Assembly (NCBI GenBank): GCA_965203855.1
Contig: CBDBDN010000009.1
Coordinates: 62,001 to 126,000, forward strand
Direction of reading: 5' to 3'
From: Bin87 sp965203855
GTDB taxonomy: Bacteria > Chloroflexota > Dehalococcoidia > Lucifugimonadales > UBA3495
Length of the DNA stretch: 64,000 nt
Shown here: one piece after another, positions 15,325 to 23,936 of the stretch
Position numbering within the stretch: the first letter of the stretch is position 1
Layout of the letters: each line of letters opens with the position of its first letter
Notes under the pieces: generated by a model
What the model saw: only the letters and a program-made list of their open reading frames with translations
The model's database searches: none
Told to the model about the DNA's origin: nothing
Translations under genes and position numbers: made by a program

Positions 15325-15900
15325 ATGCCGAGGACGAAGCCAAGTCGCCATTTTTATGAGGTCTACGGTATCCTCTGGGTAACGCGAAAATGCGAGGCTC
15401 GGATTGCGGATTTACTGTCCTACAAAGCCGGAATCCCTACGGAAGCGGTTCAGCGCGGTATGCATCTGACTGTGTACTATGGCAGGAGACCTCTCCTTGG
15501 CCTAACTCCCCAAAGTCTGCCAGTGAAAATTTTCGCTGATGCATCCGAGACGCGTTTCATGGTGCTGGCGCCTGGTGGAGAGAACCCACGTCCAAATTTA
15601 GAACCCAGCCGTCGCTCAGTAGGCATCCGTCTAACCAAGCGCAACACGGCAATCCGGCAAGTTTTGGAATTGCGTAGATCCATCTACCAATTGGAACCGG
15701 ACCGGTGGCCCGGAAACCGCAAATCTACTACCGATTGGAGCAATGCTTTCGGATCTCGTCATTATCAACCGCACATCAAAATTTTGCGGCCCGGCAGTGG
15801 CATAGACCGAGACCTGACGGAAATCGGCGAGTTCTTTCGTTCAAGTATCAGTCGTATTGAATTTGGCAAATTCCAGATTATGGTACGCGAGCATAGGTAG
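15325..15900 (+). CDS. Small protein, possibly 2H-phosphoesterase-like
   Basis: A 191-residue protein; ATG 15325 follows GAGAGGAA with good spacing (ATG 15292 is a weaker alternative). HLTVYYG (about residue 50) matches the first H-x-T motif of 2H phosphoesterases (2'-5' RNA ligase superfamily), and HYQPHIKIL (about residue 145) stands where the second motif would be, but has HxK in place of HxT/S. The family call is weak. Base composition is visibly more AT-rich than its neighbours, suggesting acquisition by transfer. Confidence 0.6.
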   Translation: MPRTKPSRHFYEVYGILWVTRKCEARIADLLSYKAGIPTEAVQRGMHLTVYYGRRPLLGLTPQSLPVKIFADASETRFMVLAPGGENPRPNLEPSRRSVGIRLTKRNTAIRQVLELRRSIYQLEPDRWPGNRKSTTDWSNAFGSRHYQPHIKILRPGSGIDRDLTEIGEFFRSSISRIEFGKFQIMVREHR

Positions 15901-15980
15901 AAAGGCGTCCGCGCAAAGCGCAGTGTTATAGTCAATAGTCAGATGATTGCAACTTGCCGGCAGTGGTACAATAGCCGGCG

Positions 15981-17273
15981 ATGATTGCCCCCGCTTTTCC
16001 CGCCGCTATGGAACCCGTGCGCCGCTTGCCCGGTATGCGCGACTGGCCCGACGAGGCCAGCCGCCGCCGCAACGGCGTACAGCGCCGCCTGTCGGATTTT
16101 ATCGCGCAGCGCGGCTACGCCCGGCTGGATGCGCCGCTGCTGGAACCCACCGAACTGTTCCTGCGTAAATCCGGCGGCGCGCTGGCGGCGCGGATGTACT
16201 CCTTTACCGACCCCGGCTCCAACGCCGTCAGTCTGCGCCCGGAGTTCACCGCCTCCGTAATGCGGCATTATCTGGAAACCGCCGCGGACCGGCCGGCGGA
16301 TGGCCCGGCCCGCTGGCAGTACGCCGGCCCGGTGTTCCGCTACGACCCTTATAATTCCGCCGCCAGCGGGCAATTCACGCAGGTAGGCGCCGAACTGATT
16401 GGCTCTGCGGACATCACAGCCGACGCCGAGCTGCTGACGCTGGCCGCCGGCATTCCGGCGGAGCTGGGCATCACAGATTACTGCGTCCGACTGGCCGACT
16501 TGGATGTGCTGGACAGCGTGCTGGATACCGCCGCTGTCTCGGAGCGCGCCCGGTCGTTTATCATCGCCAATATGAACCGCATTTCCGGCGCGGTTGACGG
16601 CAGTTCCAACGATGCCGGTATTGACGCCCTGCTCCGGCGGGCCGCCGAGCTGCATATCATTGCCGGCGGGCCGTTAGCCTCCGATGAATCCGACTTGGCC
16701 GCCGCCGTCGCCGGGCTGTCGGATGACGAGGCGCGGTCGGTGCTGGCCGGATTTATGCGCTGGCGCGATGCCGCCGGCTCCCCTCTGGGCCGGCGCAGCC
16801 CCGGCGAAATCATCAGCCGTCTCCTCCACAAACTGCGCGGCGGCGATGCGCCCGATGCCGTCCGACGCGGCTTGACCCTGGCCGCCCGTTTAGCGGCCAT
16901 CAGCGGCCCGCCCGGCGTTGCCGTTGCCCAGGCCCAGGAACTGGCAGCCTACGCCGGCGCCGCTACCGCTGCTGTCAACCGACTGGGCGCACTGGCCGCA
17001 CTGCTGGAAGCGGACACTAACCTGCATCAGCATCTGCGGGTAGATTTCGCTCTGGCGCGCGGCATTGCCTATTACAACGGCATCATTTTTGATATTGTGC
17101 CGGAACGGGCCGGCGGCGGCGGCGTTGCCCTTGGCGGCGGCGGGCGGTATGATGCCCTGGCGCGCGCGCTGGGCGGCCCAACCGATATTCCCGCCCTCGG
17201 TTTTGCTTTTACGCTGGAAACCCTGCTGGATGCGATGCCGTCCCCGGATGCGGCCGGACTTGGATTGAAATAG
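15981..17273 (+). CDS. hisZ: ATP phosphoribosyltransferase regulatory subunit HisZ (HisRS-like)
   Basis: A 430-residue HisRS paralog. It keeps the class II core (LPGMRDWPDEASRRRN at the start, LRPEFTASVMRHYL, FRYDPYNSAASGQFTQVGAELIG, and LARGIAYYNGIIFDIV) but lacks the C-terminal anticodon-binding domain, and the HisRS motif QxGRYRQF is altered to NSAASGQF. These changes and the adjacent hisG mark it as HisZ, which activates and regulates HisG. TACAAT at 15967-15972 may be the -10 box of the his operon. A true HisRS is unlikely for the reasons given. Confidence 0.82.
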   Translation: MIAPAFPAAMEPVRRLPGMRDWPDEASRRRNGVQRRLSDFIAQRGYARLDAPLLEPTELFLRKSGGALAARMYSFTDPGSNAVSLRPEFTASVMRHYLETAADRPADGPARWQYAGPVFRYDPYNSAASGQFTQVGAELIGSADITADAELLTLAAGIPAELGITDYCVRLADLDVLDSVLDTAAVSERARSFIIANMNRISGAVDGSSNDAGIDALLRRAAELHIIAGGPLASDESDLAAAVAGLSDDEARSVLAGFMRWRDAAGSPLGRRSPGEIISRLLHKLRGGDAPDAVRRGLTLAARLAAISGPPGVAVAQAQELAAYAGAATAAVNRLGALAALLEADTNLHQHLRVDFALARGIAYYNGIIFDIVPERAGGGGVALGGGGRYDALARALGGPTDIPALGFAFTLETLLDAMPSPDAAGLGLK

Positions 17274-17305
17274 ACGCGGGCTGAAACGAACCGGAACGAT
17301 TTTCT

Positions 17306-18325
17306 ATGCGACTGGTAATCCCCAGCGACGGCGAACTTGGCGATGCCACGCTCAACTTTATGGCGGCGTGCGGCGTCAAGGTAAGCCGCCCCAACGCCCG
17401 CCGTTACACCGGCAGCATTCCGGCGCTGCCCGGCGTGGATGTGCTGTTCCAGCGCACTGCCGACATCACCGGTAAGGTTGAGGAGGGCAGCGCCGAAATG
17501 GGAATCACCGGGCTGGATCGCCTGCTGGAATATCGGCACGATGACCGCTCCGCCATTTCGGTGATTGACGATTTGGAGTATGGCCGTTGCGAGTTCGTGC
17601 TGGCCGTCCCCGACAGCTGGCTGGATGTTACTTCGGTTGACGACCTGGCCGATTTGGCCCTGGAATTTCACGAGCGGGGCCGCCAGCTGCGGATCGCCGC
17701 CAAGTACCAGCGGCTGCTGCGCCGCTATCTCTTTGAGCGGGACATCAACTACTTTACCATCGTGCCGGTAAGCGGCGCGCTGGAAGCCGCCCCCGCCGCC
17801 GGCTATGCCGATTTGATTGCCGATCTAACCGCTACCGGAACTACGCTGCGCGAGAACCGCCTCAAAACCCTGGATGGCGGCGTTATACTGTCCTCTCAGG
17901 CGTGTCTTATTGCCAACCCCGGCGCGCTGGCCGGGAGCACGGCAAGCCTGCAACTGGCGCAGTCGCTCACCGAGACGCTGGAAGCGCACTTGCGCGCCGA
18001 ACCCTATTATCGCATCACCGCCAACACGCAAGGCCGTTCCGCCGAGGAGGTCAGCGCAATGATACTGGCGCGGCCCGAAGTAGCCGGCCTGCGCGGCCCT
18101 ACCGTAGCGCGGGTGTTCAGCGTAACCGAACAGGACTGGTACGCCGTTTCCCTGCTGGTGCGGAAAGACCGCTTGCTGGACGCCGTGTCGCATCTGCGCG
18201 AGTGCGGGGCGGTGGACATCGGCGCCTCCCAGCTGTCTTACCTGTTCAAGGGGGAATCCCGCGCTTTCCGGGGGTTGCTTGACGCCATCGCAGCGCGGCG
18301 GGAAAGGACGGACGGCTATGCCTAA
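17306..18325 (+). CDS. hisG: ATP phosphoribosyltransferase HisG, long form
   Basis: Catalyses the first step of histidine synthesis (ATP plus PRPP). 339 residues. The catalytic half has ADITGKVEEGSAEMGITGLDRLLEY and the PRPP loop region DLTATGTTLRENRLKTL. The last about 80 residues (YRITANTQGRSAEEVSAMI through ASQLSYLFKGES) match the HisG C-terminal regulatory domain, which binds histidine in long-form enzymes. Having this domain together with an adjacent HisZ is unusual, since HisZ normally serves short-form HisG. Its stop overlaps the next gene by 8 bases. Confidence 0.93.
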   Translation: MRLVIPSDGELGDATLNFMAACGVKVSRPNARRYTGSIPALPGVDVLFQRTADITGKVEEGSAEMGITGLDRLLEYRHDDRSAISVIDDLEYGRCEFVLAVPDSWLDVTSVDDLADLALEFHERGRQLRIAAKYQRLLRRYLFERDINYFTIVPVSGALEAAPAAGYADLIADLTATGTTLRENRLKTLDGGVILSSQACLIANPGALAGSTASLQLAQSLTETLEAHLRAEPYYRITANTQGRSAEEVSAMILARPEVAGLRGPTVARVFSVTEQDWYAVSLLVRKDRLLDAVSHLRECGAVDIGASQLSYLFKGESRAFRGLLDAIAARRERTDGYA

Positions 18326-19079
18326 TCTCCCGATGCACATTTACCTCTGCCAGCAGGTAGCCATCGAGTTGGATTGGGGATATGTCCACGACCACCCCGG
18401 CGCCGCCTACCTCGGTTCCACTACGCCGGATATTCGAGCGATGACCAAGTGGGACCGGGCGCGGACGCATTTCTCCGACTTGTCGGTGAACGAAATCGGC
18501 GCCGGCGTGCAGCGAATGTTTGAGCTGCATCCCCATCTGGCCGGCGCGGACAATGGGCTGACGCCGGAAACCCGTTCTTTCCTGCTGGGCTATGTCAGCC
18601 ATCTGGTAGCGGACGAAGTATGGATTACTACTATGTTCCGCCCCCATTTCGGAGCGGAGAACCGCATTACGGATACCGATGTTGAGGCGCATATCTGGGA
18701 TCGCGCCCTGCAACTGGATATGGACAACATCGTTCTAAGCGGCAACGGCGGCTTGTCCGCTGAAAACGACGCCATTGCCGCGGTGTCTCAACTGCCGGCC
18801 CTCGGCTTTTTGCAGGATGAATTAATTGACGAATGGCGCAGCTGGGTAGCCCGGCTGCTGGGCTGGGATTTTACATGGGAACGCCTCAAACGCGCCCTCA
18901 ACCGGATGTACCGGGATGATGCCGAGGTGCAGCAGGCAGTTGACGGCTTTCTGGCGGATCTGCCCCGCAGCCTGGAGCGGGTGTATCAGCAAATCCCCCG
19001 CGCGCTGGTTGACGACTACCGGCAGCGCGTGATTGACGAAACTAAAATCCAGGCGCGGGAGTTCCTCAGTGCAACTTAA
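18318..19079 (+). CDS. Zinc-dependent phospholipase C-fold protein embedded in the his operon
   Basis: A 253-residue protein of the Zn_dep_PLPC type: H in NLPMHIYL, GSTTPDIRAM, THFSDLS and GYVSHLVADEVW provide the His/Asp ligands typical of the fold. ATG 18318 overlaps hisG by 8 bases, and its TAA overlaps the hisD GTG start by 11 bases, so it is translated in step with histidine enzymes. The family is usually labelled from distant similarity, so actual substrate is unknown. No recognised histidinol-phosphate phosphatase occurs in this cluster, and this metal-hydrolase fold in the middle is a candidate for that step (inference). Confidence 0.8.
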   Translation: MPNLPMHIYLCQQVAIELDWGYVHDHPGAAYLGSTTPDIRAMTKWDRARTHFSDLSVNEIGAGVQRMFELHPHLAGADNGLTPETRSFLLGYVSHLVADEVWITTMFRPHFGAENRITDTDVEAHIWDRALQLDMDNIVLSGNGGLSAENDAIAAVSQLPALGFLQDELIDEWRSWVARLLGWDFTWERLKRALNRMYRDDAEVQQAVDGFLADLPRSLERVYQQIPRALVDDYRQRVIDETKIQAREFLSAT

Positions 19080-20415
19080 TCAGGTACGCGGGTTGGCCGC
19101 CGCCGAAGCGGTCTTGGCCCGCATCGACCCTCTGGACTTGTCAACGCTGCCCGCAGCCGCGTTGCAGCGCACCCGCGACTTGTTCGGCCCCGACGCTACG
19201 CCGGAGTCGTCAATCCGCCAAATGCTGCGCGAAGTGCGCGACGCCGGCGATGCCGCCGTCCGCCGCTACGCCAGGCTGATAGACGATGCCGACCTTGACG
19301 AACTGCGCGTTTCTCAACACGAGCTGGACGCCGCCTGGAATGCCGCGCCCGATGACCTCAAATCGGCCCTGGAGTTGGCGGCGCAGCGTATCGCCGATTT
19401 TCACCGGGCTACGCTGCCGCGCGATTGGGTTGATCTGGGCGGCGGCGTTGGCGAACTGGTGCGGCCTTTGCATCGGGTCGGACTTTATGCTCCCGGCGGC
19501 ACTGCCGCTTACCCGTCCACCGTGCTGATGACCGCCATTCCCGCGCGCGTCGCCGGCGTCAGCGAAATTGTGCTGACTACCCCGCGCCGCGGCAGCGAAC
19601 CGCTGAACCCCACCGTGCTGGCGGCGGCGCGCATCGCCGGCGTGGACGCCGTCTATCAGATTGGCGGTGTGCCGGCCATTGGCGCGCTGGCTTATGGCAC
19701 GGAAAGCATCGCCAAAGTGGACAAGATTTGCGGCCCCGGCAATGTCTTTGTGGCTTACGCCAAGCGGCTGGTGCAAGGGCAGGTTGATATTGACGGCGTG
19801 TTTGGCCCCACCGAAACCATCGTCCTAGCCGATGCCGCCGCCAATCCGGTCTTTTGCGCCGCCGACCTGATTGCCCAAGCCGAACACGACCCGATGGCTA
19901 CCGCCATTCTGGTTACGGATTCGCCGGCATTGATCGACGCGGTGGCCGCGGAGCTGGATAACCAGATTGCCGCCAATCCCCGCGCCGACACCATCCGGCA
20001 ATCCTTGGAACGGCAGGGGCAGATTGTGCTGGTGGACGACTGCGCCGAAGCCGTCGCCGTGGCCAACCGCCTGGCGCCGGAGCATCTGTGCCTGATGGTT
20101 GCCGACCCGTGGACTTGGGCCGGCGCAATTCGCAACGCCGGCGGGCTGTTCCTGGGCGAGTATTCTCCGGAAGTAATGGGCGACTACATTGCCGGCCCGT
20201 CTCATGTAATGCCCACCGGGGGAACCGCCCGGTTCAGCTCGGCGTTGAGCGTACATCACTTTGTCCGCACGATGCCGGTGGTAGGCTTGAGCCCGGAGCG
20301 GTTCCGCACCTTGGGCGCCGCCGCCGTCCGCATCGCTGAAGCGGAAGGACTGCCCGGACACGCCGGCGCAGTGCAAGCGCGCCTGGATCAGCTGGCCGCA
20401 GCCACGGCGCGATAA
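19069..20415 (+). CDS. hisD: Histidinol dehydrogenase
   Basis: A 448-residue enzyme for the last two oxidations to histidine. Signature segments: GLYAPGGTAAYPSTVLM, VDKICGPGNVFVAYAKR, DGVFGPTETIVLAD, AEHDPMATAI, APEHL and GEYSPEVMGDYIAGPSHVMPTGG. GTG 19069 is chosen because GGGAG (19057-19061) precedes it at 7 bases and the protein then begins as expected (QLNQVRGL); the upstream frame start at 19033 would overlap the previous gene further. An imperfect hairpin follows the stop (20434-20465) without a T-run. Confidence 0.95.
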   Translation: MQLNQVRGLAAAEAVLARIDPLDLSTLPAAALQRTRDLFGPDATPESSIRQMLREVRDAGDAAVRRYARLIDDADLDELRVSQHELDAAWNAAPDDLKSALELAAQRIADFHRATLPRDWVDLGGGVGELVRPLHRVGLYAPGGTAAYPSTVLMTAIPARVAGVSEIVLTTPRRGSEPLNPTVLAAARIAGVDAVYQIGGVPAIGALAYGTESIAKVDKICGPGNVFVAYAKRLVQGQVDIDGVFGPTETIVLADAAANPVFCAADLIAQAEHDPMATAILVTDSPALIDAVAAELDNQIAANPRADTIRQSLERQGQIVLVDDCAEAVAVANRLAPEHLCLMVADPWTWAGAIRNAGGLFLGEYSPEVMGDYIAGPSHVMPTGGTARFSSALSVHHFVRTMPVVGLSPERFRTLGAAAVRIAEAEGLPGHAGAVQARLDQLAAATAR

Positions 20416-20522
20416 GCCCCGACAGGGCAAACGCCGGCGGTCATTAGCGCAATAATTGCCGCCGGTAAGCTCCAACACCCCGCACCGTTAGCATCCAACC
20501 ACACCCATCAGGACGGACTCTG

Positions 20523-21629
20523 ATGACTGATATTGAAAGCCTGCTGCTGCCCCACATTAGCCGCCTGAAAACCTATCAGGGCGTTTCCCCCAGCGAAACG
20601 CTGGCCGAAGCGGCCGGCATCCCGCTGGAACAGGTCATCCGGCTCAACGGCAACGAAAACCCTTACGGCCCGTCGCCGCAGGTTGCCGAAGCATTGGGCA
20701 ACTTTCAGGACTATAACCATTACCCCGACCCGGCCCAGCGCCGCCTGCGCTCCGCACTGTCCGACTATCTGGGCGTGCCGGCGGACAACATCGTGGCCGG
20801 CAACGGCAGCGACGAAATCATCGATCTGCTGATGCGTATGTTCCTGGCGCCGGGCGATGAAATAATCATCCCCGTGCCCACTTTCGGAATGTACTCGTTC
20901 TCGGCCGACGTGGCCGGCGCGCAAGCCGTTGCCATACCGCGCGACGACAACTTTGACATTGACATTGAGGCTATCAAAGGCGCAATTACCCCGCGCACCA
21001 AGGCGATTTTCTTTCCTACCCCCAACAACCCCACCGGCAACCTGGTTACCGCAGCGCAGGCCCGCGCTCTGCTGGACACCGGCTTGCTGATAGTAGCCGA
21101 TGAGGCGTACTACGATTTTTGCGGCGAGACGCTGCTGCCGCTGCTGCCCGAATACCGCAACCTGGTAGTGCTGCGTACTTTCAGCAAATGGGCCGGCCTG
21201 GCCGGCCTCCGCATCGGCGCCGGCGCAATGGACGCCGAACTGGCCGCTACGATGATGGGGATGAAACCGCCCTACAATGTCAACCTGGCCGCCGAAGTAG
21301 CGCTGCTGGCATCCTTGGCTGATACATCCCGCCTGCTGGAACGGGTTGACGCCATTGTGCAGGAGCGCGCCCGTATGTACCGCCTGCTCTGCGACATTCC
21401 GGGCATCATCGCGTGGCCGTCCCACGCCAACTTTATCCTCTGCAAGATGCCCGACGGACGGGGGCAAGAAATCTACGAAGCGATGTGCCGGCGCGGCGTC
21501 TTTCTGCGCTATTTTGACAACGACCTGCTGCGGGATTACATTCGCGCCAGCGTCGGCAAGCCGGCGGAAACGGACGCCGTAATCGCCGGCTTTCGCGCCT
21601 GCCTCGGCGCCAATCGGGGAGATCGGTAA
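20523..21629 (+). CDS. hisC: Histidinol-phosphate aminotransferase
   Basis: A 368-residue PLP-dependent class I/II aminotransferase. Clear motifs: LNGNENPYGPS (39-49), NGSDEIIDLLMR, FPTPNNPTGN, DEAYYDFCG, and the Schiff-base lysine in FSKWAGLAGLRIG; the end has RASVGKPAETDAVIAG. It converts imidazole-acetol phosphate to histidinol phosphate. AGGACGGA lies just before ATG 20523. Four bases separate it from hisB, so both are in one transcript. Confidence 0.94.
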   Translation: MTDIESLLLPHISRLKTYQGVSPSETLAEAAGIPLEQVIRLNGNENPYGPSPQVAEALGNFQDYNHYPDPAQRRLRSALSDYLGVPADNIVAGNGSDEIIDLLMRMFLAPGDEIIIPVPTFGMYSFSADVAGAQAVAIPRDDNFDIDIEAIKGAITPRTKAIFFPTPNNPTGNLVTAAQARALLDTGLLIVADEAYYDFCGETLLPLLPEYRNLVVLRTFSKWAGLAGLRIGAGAMDAELAATMMGMKPPYNVNLAAEVALLASLADTSRLLERVDAIVQERARMYRLLCDIPGIIAWPSHANFILCKMPDGRGQEIYEAMCRRGVFLRYFDNDLLRDYIRASVGKPAETDAVIAGFRACLGANRGDR

Positions 21630-21633
21630 GCAC

Positions 21634-22248
21634 ATGACCACATTAGACACTGCGCCCCGCACGGCCCGTCTGGAGCGCGCCACCGGCGAAACCGCCATTT
21701 CCGTCGCCGTCAATCTGGACGGCGTCGGGCATTACGAAATTGACACCGGCAACGGCTTTCTGGACCATATGGTAAGCCAGATTGCCCGCCACGGCCTGTT
21801 TGACATCACGCTGCAAGCGCAGGGCGATACCAATGTCGGCTGGCATCATCTCGTAGAGGACACCGCCATTATGCTGGGCCGGGCTTTCGGGCAGGCGCTG
21901 GGCGAGCCGCGCGGCATCCGCCGTATGGGACACGCCATCGTCCCGCTGGATGAAACCCTGGTAATGGCGGCGGTGGACTGGAGCGGCCGCCCTTATGCGT
22001 CGGTGGATACCACCCTGAACGATACAATGGTAGAAACCTTGTCCGGCGACTTGATCGGTCACTTTCTGGAGTCATTTGCCATAGAAGCCCGCATCAACCT
22101 GCACGCCAGAGTGATGGCCGGCGTCAGCCCGCACCATAAAGCGGAGGCGCTCTGCAAAGCATTGGCCCGCGCCCTCCGCGACGCCGTAGCGCCGGATCCC
22201 CGCGCCGGCAGGCAAGTGCCCAGCACCAAAGGCACGCTGGACGCATAG
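21634..22248 (+). CDS. hisB: Imidazoleglycerol-phosphate dehydratase
   Basis: A 204-residue monofunctional HisB dehydratase. It carries the two manganese-binding histidine clusters: HHLVEDTAIMLG in the first half and SPHHKAEALCKALARALRDA in the second, with FLDHMVSQIARHG and the end QVPSTKG. It has no N-terminal HAD phosphatase domain, so histidinol phosphatase must come from another gene. GGGGAGATC precedes ATG 21634. It closes the his cluster; a TATAAT at 22264-22269 then marks the next transcription unit. Confidence 0.95.
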   Translation: MTTLDTAPRTARLERATGETAISVAVNLDGVGHYEIDTGNGFLDHMVSQIARHGLFDITLQAQGDTNVGWHHLVEDTAIMLGRAFGQALGEPRGIRRMGHAIVPLDETLVMAAVDWSGRPYASVDTTLNDTMVETLSGDLIGHFLESFAIEARINLHARVMAGVSPHHKAEALCKALARALRDAVAPDPRAGRQVPSTKGTLDA

Positions 22249-22296
22249 CGATGCGCTTTCGTTTATAATTGAAACCGCCCCGGATGCGGTGCGCTA

Positions 22297-22701
22297 ATGT
22301 GGAAAAACACCAAGTACTATGTCATTGCTCTCGCCATCATTTACGCCGGGGCGCTTGTTTCAACCGGCTTTCATCTGCTGGAAGCCGAGTTCCCGAACAT
22401 CCACCCCTTGAGCAAATTGGCCGCCAACCTATCGGGCGTATCCGTAGGAGGTTTCATAATGGTTCTGGGCTTTCTCAGAGACAGCCGATTGGGCGATGAA
22501 CGCAAGCGCACCGATCTGGAGCGCGAAAGGGCCGACCGGGCCATTTCGCGCGCCGAGCGCGCTGAGGCGGAACTAGAACGATTGCGCGCGCAGTTTCAGC
22601 CCGCCGCAGTGCTGGACCGCATTCAGCGCCTGGAGGAGCTCAACGGCATCGCCAGCCGCGCAGATGCCGACGGCGCCGATCAAGCAAACCGGGGCGAATA
22701 A
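22297..22701 (+). CDS. Small membrane protein with coiled coil, unknown function
   Basis: A 134-residue protein with two hydrophobic helices (about residues 7-29 and 47-63, YYVIALAIIYAGALVSTGFH and SVGGFIMVLGFL) followed by a charged coiled coil rich in E, R and A (about 70-120). No enzymatic motif. ATG 22297 follows a TATAAT box by 27 bases, so the leader is short or absent. The stop codon lies in the loop of a perfect terminator hairpin. I do not recognise the family. Confidence 0.7.
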   Translation: MWKNTKYYVIALAIIYAGALVSTGFHLLEAEFPNIHPLSKLAANLSGVSVGGFIMVLGFLRDSRLGDERKRTDLERERADRAISRAERAEAELERLRAQFQPAAVLDRIQRLEELNGIASRADADGADQANRGE

Positions 22702-22718
22702 TCATTCGCCCCGGTTTG
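22685..22718. terminator. Bidirectional terminator between convergent genes
   Basis: CAAACCGGGGCGAA (22685-22698) pairs perfectly over 14 bp with TTCGCCCCGGTTTG (22705-22718) around TAATCA. The A-rich left and T-rich right flanks let it work on either strand, between the membrane-protein gene (plus) and the enoyl-CoA hydratase gene (minus). Confidence 0.8.
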
Positions 22719-22740
22719 ACTAACGACTTGCCGTTTGCAG

Positions 22741-23604
22741 TTATTGCTGCCCGCGCACCGGCCGGCCCCGTCGCGCCAGAAACTCCGGGAACGCTTCCTC
22801 CGCCAGTGTGCCGCGCAGTTCGTTGGTCGTAAAATCCTTTTCGTTGGCCCACTGCTGTTCCAGGCTGCCGCCCATATGCCGCAGCAGCAGCCGCTTGATG
22901 CCAATCACCGACGGCGTGTCGTTGGTCGCAATTTGCGTCGCAATGTCCATCGTCTTTTGCCGCAGTTGGTAGCCCGGCACCAGATAGTTGAGCAGCCCGA
23001 TGCGATACGCTTCCTCGGCCTCAACGATGCGGGCAGTGAACAGCAGCTCTTTGGCTTGCGGCCATCCCACCTGGTTAGTAAGCGTCCAGGTAGAATTGAT
23101 GCGTCCATAGGCGGCGGCCAGAAACCGGAACCGGGCCGCATCGGAGCCGATGCGAATATCCAGCGATGACGACAGCACCGCGCCGCCGCCGTAAGCCAGC
23201 CCGTTAATCATTCCGATTACCGGCTTGTCCGACGCGCTGACTTCGTAGCCGCCTCGCTGCCGTCGGGCGGAACGGGCGTCCATATCCTCCACCGTTAGCG
23301 TACCGGCGTTCAGCGCAGCCTGGTCCTCGCGCTGCTCGTGGATGTCGCCGCCGGCTGAAAAGGCCGGCACCCGAGGGTGCGTATCCGCTCCGGTAACGAC
23401 GATGCAGCCAATGTCCGGGTCGGCGTTGGCGCACCGCACCGCGTCGTGCAGCTCCTCAGTGAGCTGGCGGTTCATTGCGTTGAGGACTTCGGGCCGGTTC
23501 ATAGTGATAAAGGCGACATGGCCCACCTGTTCCCGGCGTCGTTCTCCGCTGCCCTCAAACTTGGACACGCGCTCTTTTTCCGACAGAATGTACTGGTAAT
23601 CCAT
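22741..23604 (-). CDS. Enoyl-CoA hydratase/isomerase family protein
   Basis: A 287-residue crotonase-fold protein: MNRPEVLNAMNRQLTEEL (about 36-53), the oxyanion-hole segment FSAGGDIHEQ, GMINGLAYGGGAVLSSSLDIRIG, and the C-terminal HMGGSLEQQWANEKDF. It probably hydrates or isomerises an enoyl-CoA; specificity is not predictable. ATG 23604 is preceded by CAGGAGC about 10 bases away, which decides the start over an upstream alternative. Divergent from nfeD, with a 332-base gap that contains a palindromic repeat. Confidence 0.85.
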   Translation of the reverse strand: MDYQYILSEKERVSKFEGSGERRREQVGHVAFITMNRPEVLNAMNRQLTEELHDAVRCANADPDIGCIVVTGADTHPRVPAFSAGGDIHEQREDQAALNAGTLTVEDMDARSARRQRGGYEVSASDKPVIGMINGLAYGGGAVLSSSLDIRIGSDAARFRFLAAAYGRINSTWTLTNQVGWPQAKELLFTARIVEAEEAYRIGLLNYLVPGYQLRQKTMDIATQIATNDTPSVIGIKRLLLRHMGGSLEQQWANEKDFTTNELRGTLAEEAFPEFLARRGRPVRGQQ

Positions 23605-23711
23605 TAGGGTTTTGCTCCTGAAGTTTTGCCCTGGCCGCAGTGCGTTTGCCCGCATTGTAGGGGCATACCGCCGCCCTAGTCAAACTTTGGCCCGCCAGAT
23701 GGTCTAATATC

Positions 23712-23767
23712 GTCATTCCGGCGAAAGCCGGAATCCACGCACACAGACGGACTCCGGCTTTCGCCGG
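23712..23767. repeat. Dispersed GNRA-loop palindrome, copy 3, with inverted partner
   Basis: ATTCCGGC-GAAA-GCCGGAAT at 23715-23734 is followed at 23754-23767 by CCGGCTTTCGCCGG, the inverse complement of its centre. A further hairpin, AACGCT...GCCGGC/GCCGGC...AGCGTT, lies at about 23801-23836. The rest of the 23605-23936 gap shows no gene; it must contain the promoters of the divergent hydratase and nfeD genes. Confidence 0.75.
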
Positions 23768-23936
23768 GGAGACGGATCCATAACTAAATCGTCGGAAAAG
23801 CAACGCTACCCCCGCCGGCGCCGGGCCGGCAGCGTTCCCTTTCGGATGGTTTGACAGAACCCGCGCCCAAGGCTGATGATTGCAACTGTTGATGTTTGAT
23901 TGATGCTTACAGGTATGGAACTGCGGGGTATTTGCG

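Noticed and set aside
20434..20465. Hairpin after hisD considered as a terminator
   Set aside because: Only a 7-bp stem with an 18-base loop and no T-run; hisC and hisB probably remain in the same transcript.
20508..21713. Minus-strand open frame of 401 codons over hisC
   Set aside because: Shadow of hisC, no family recognised and no start signal.
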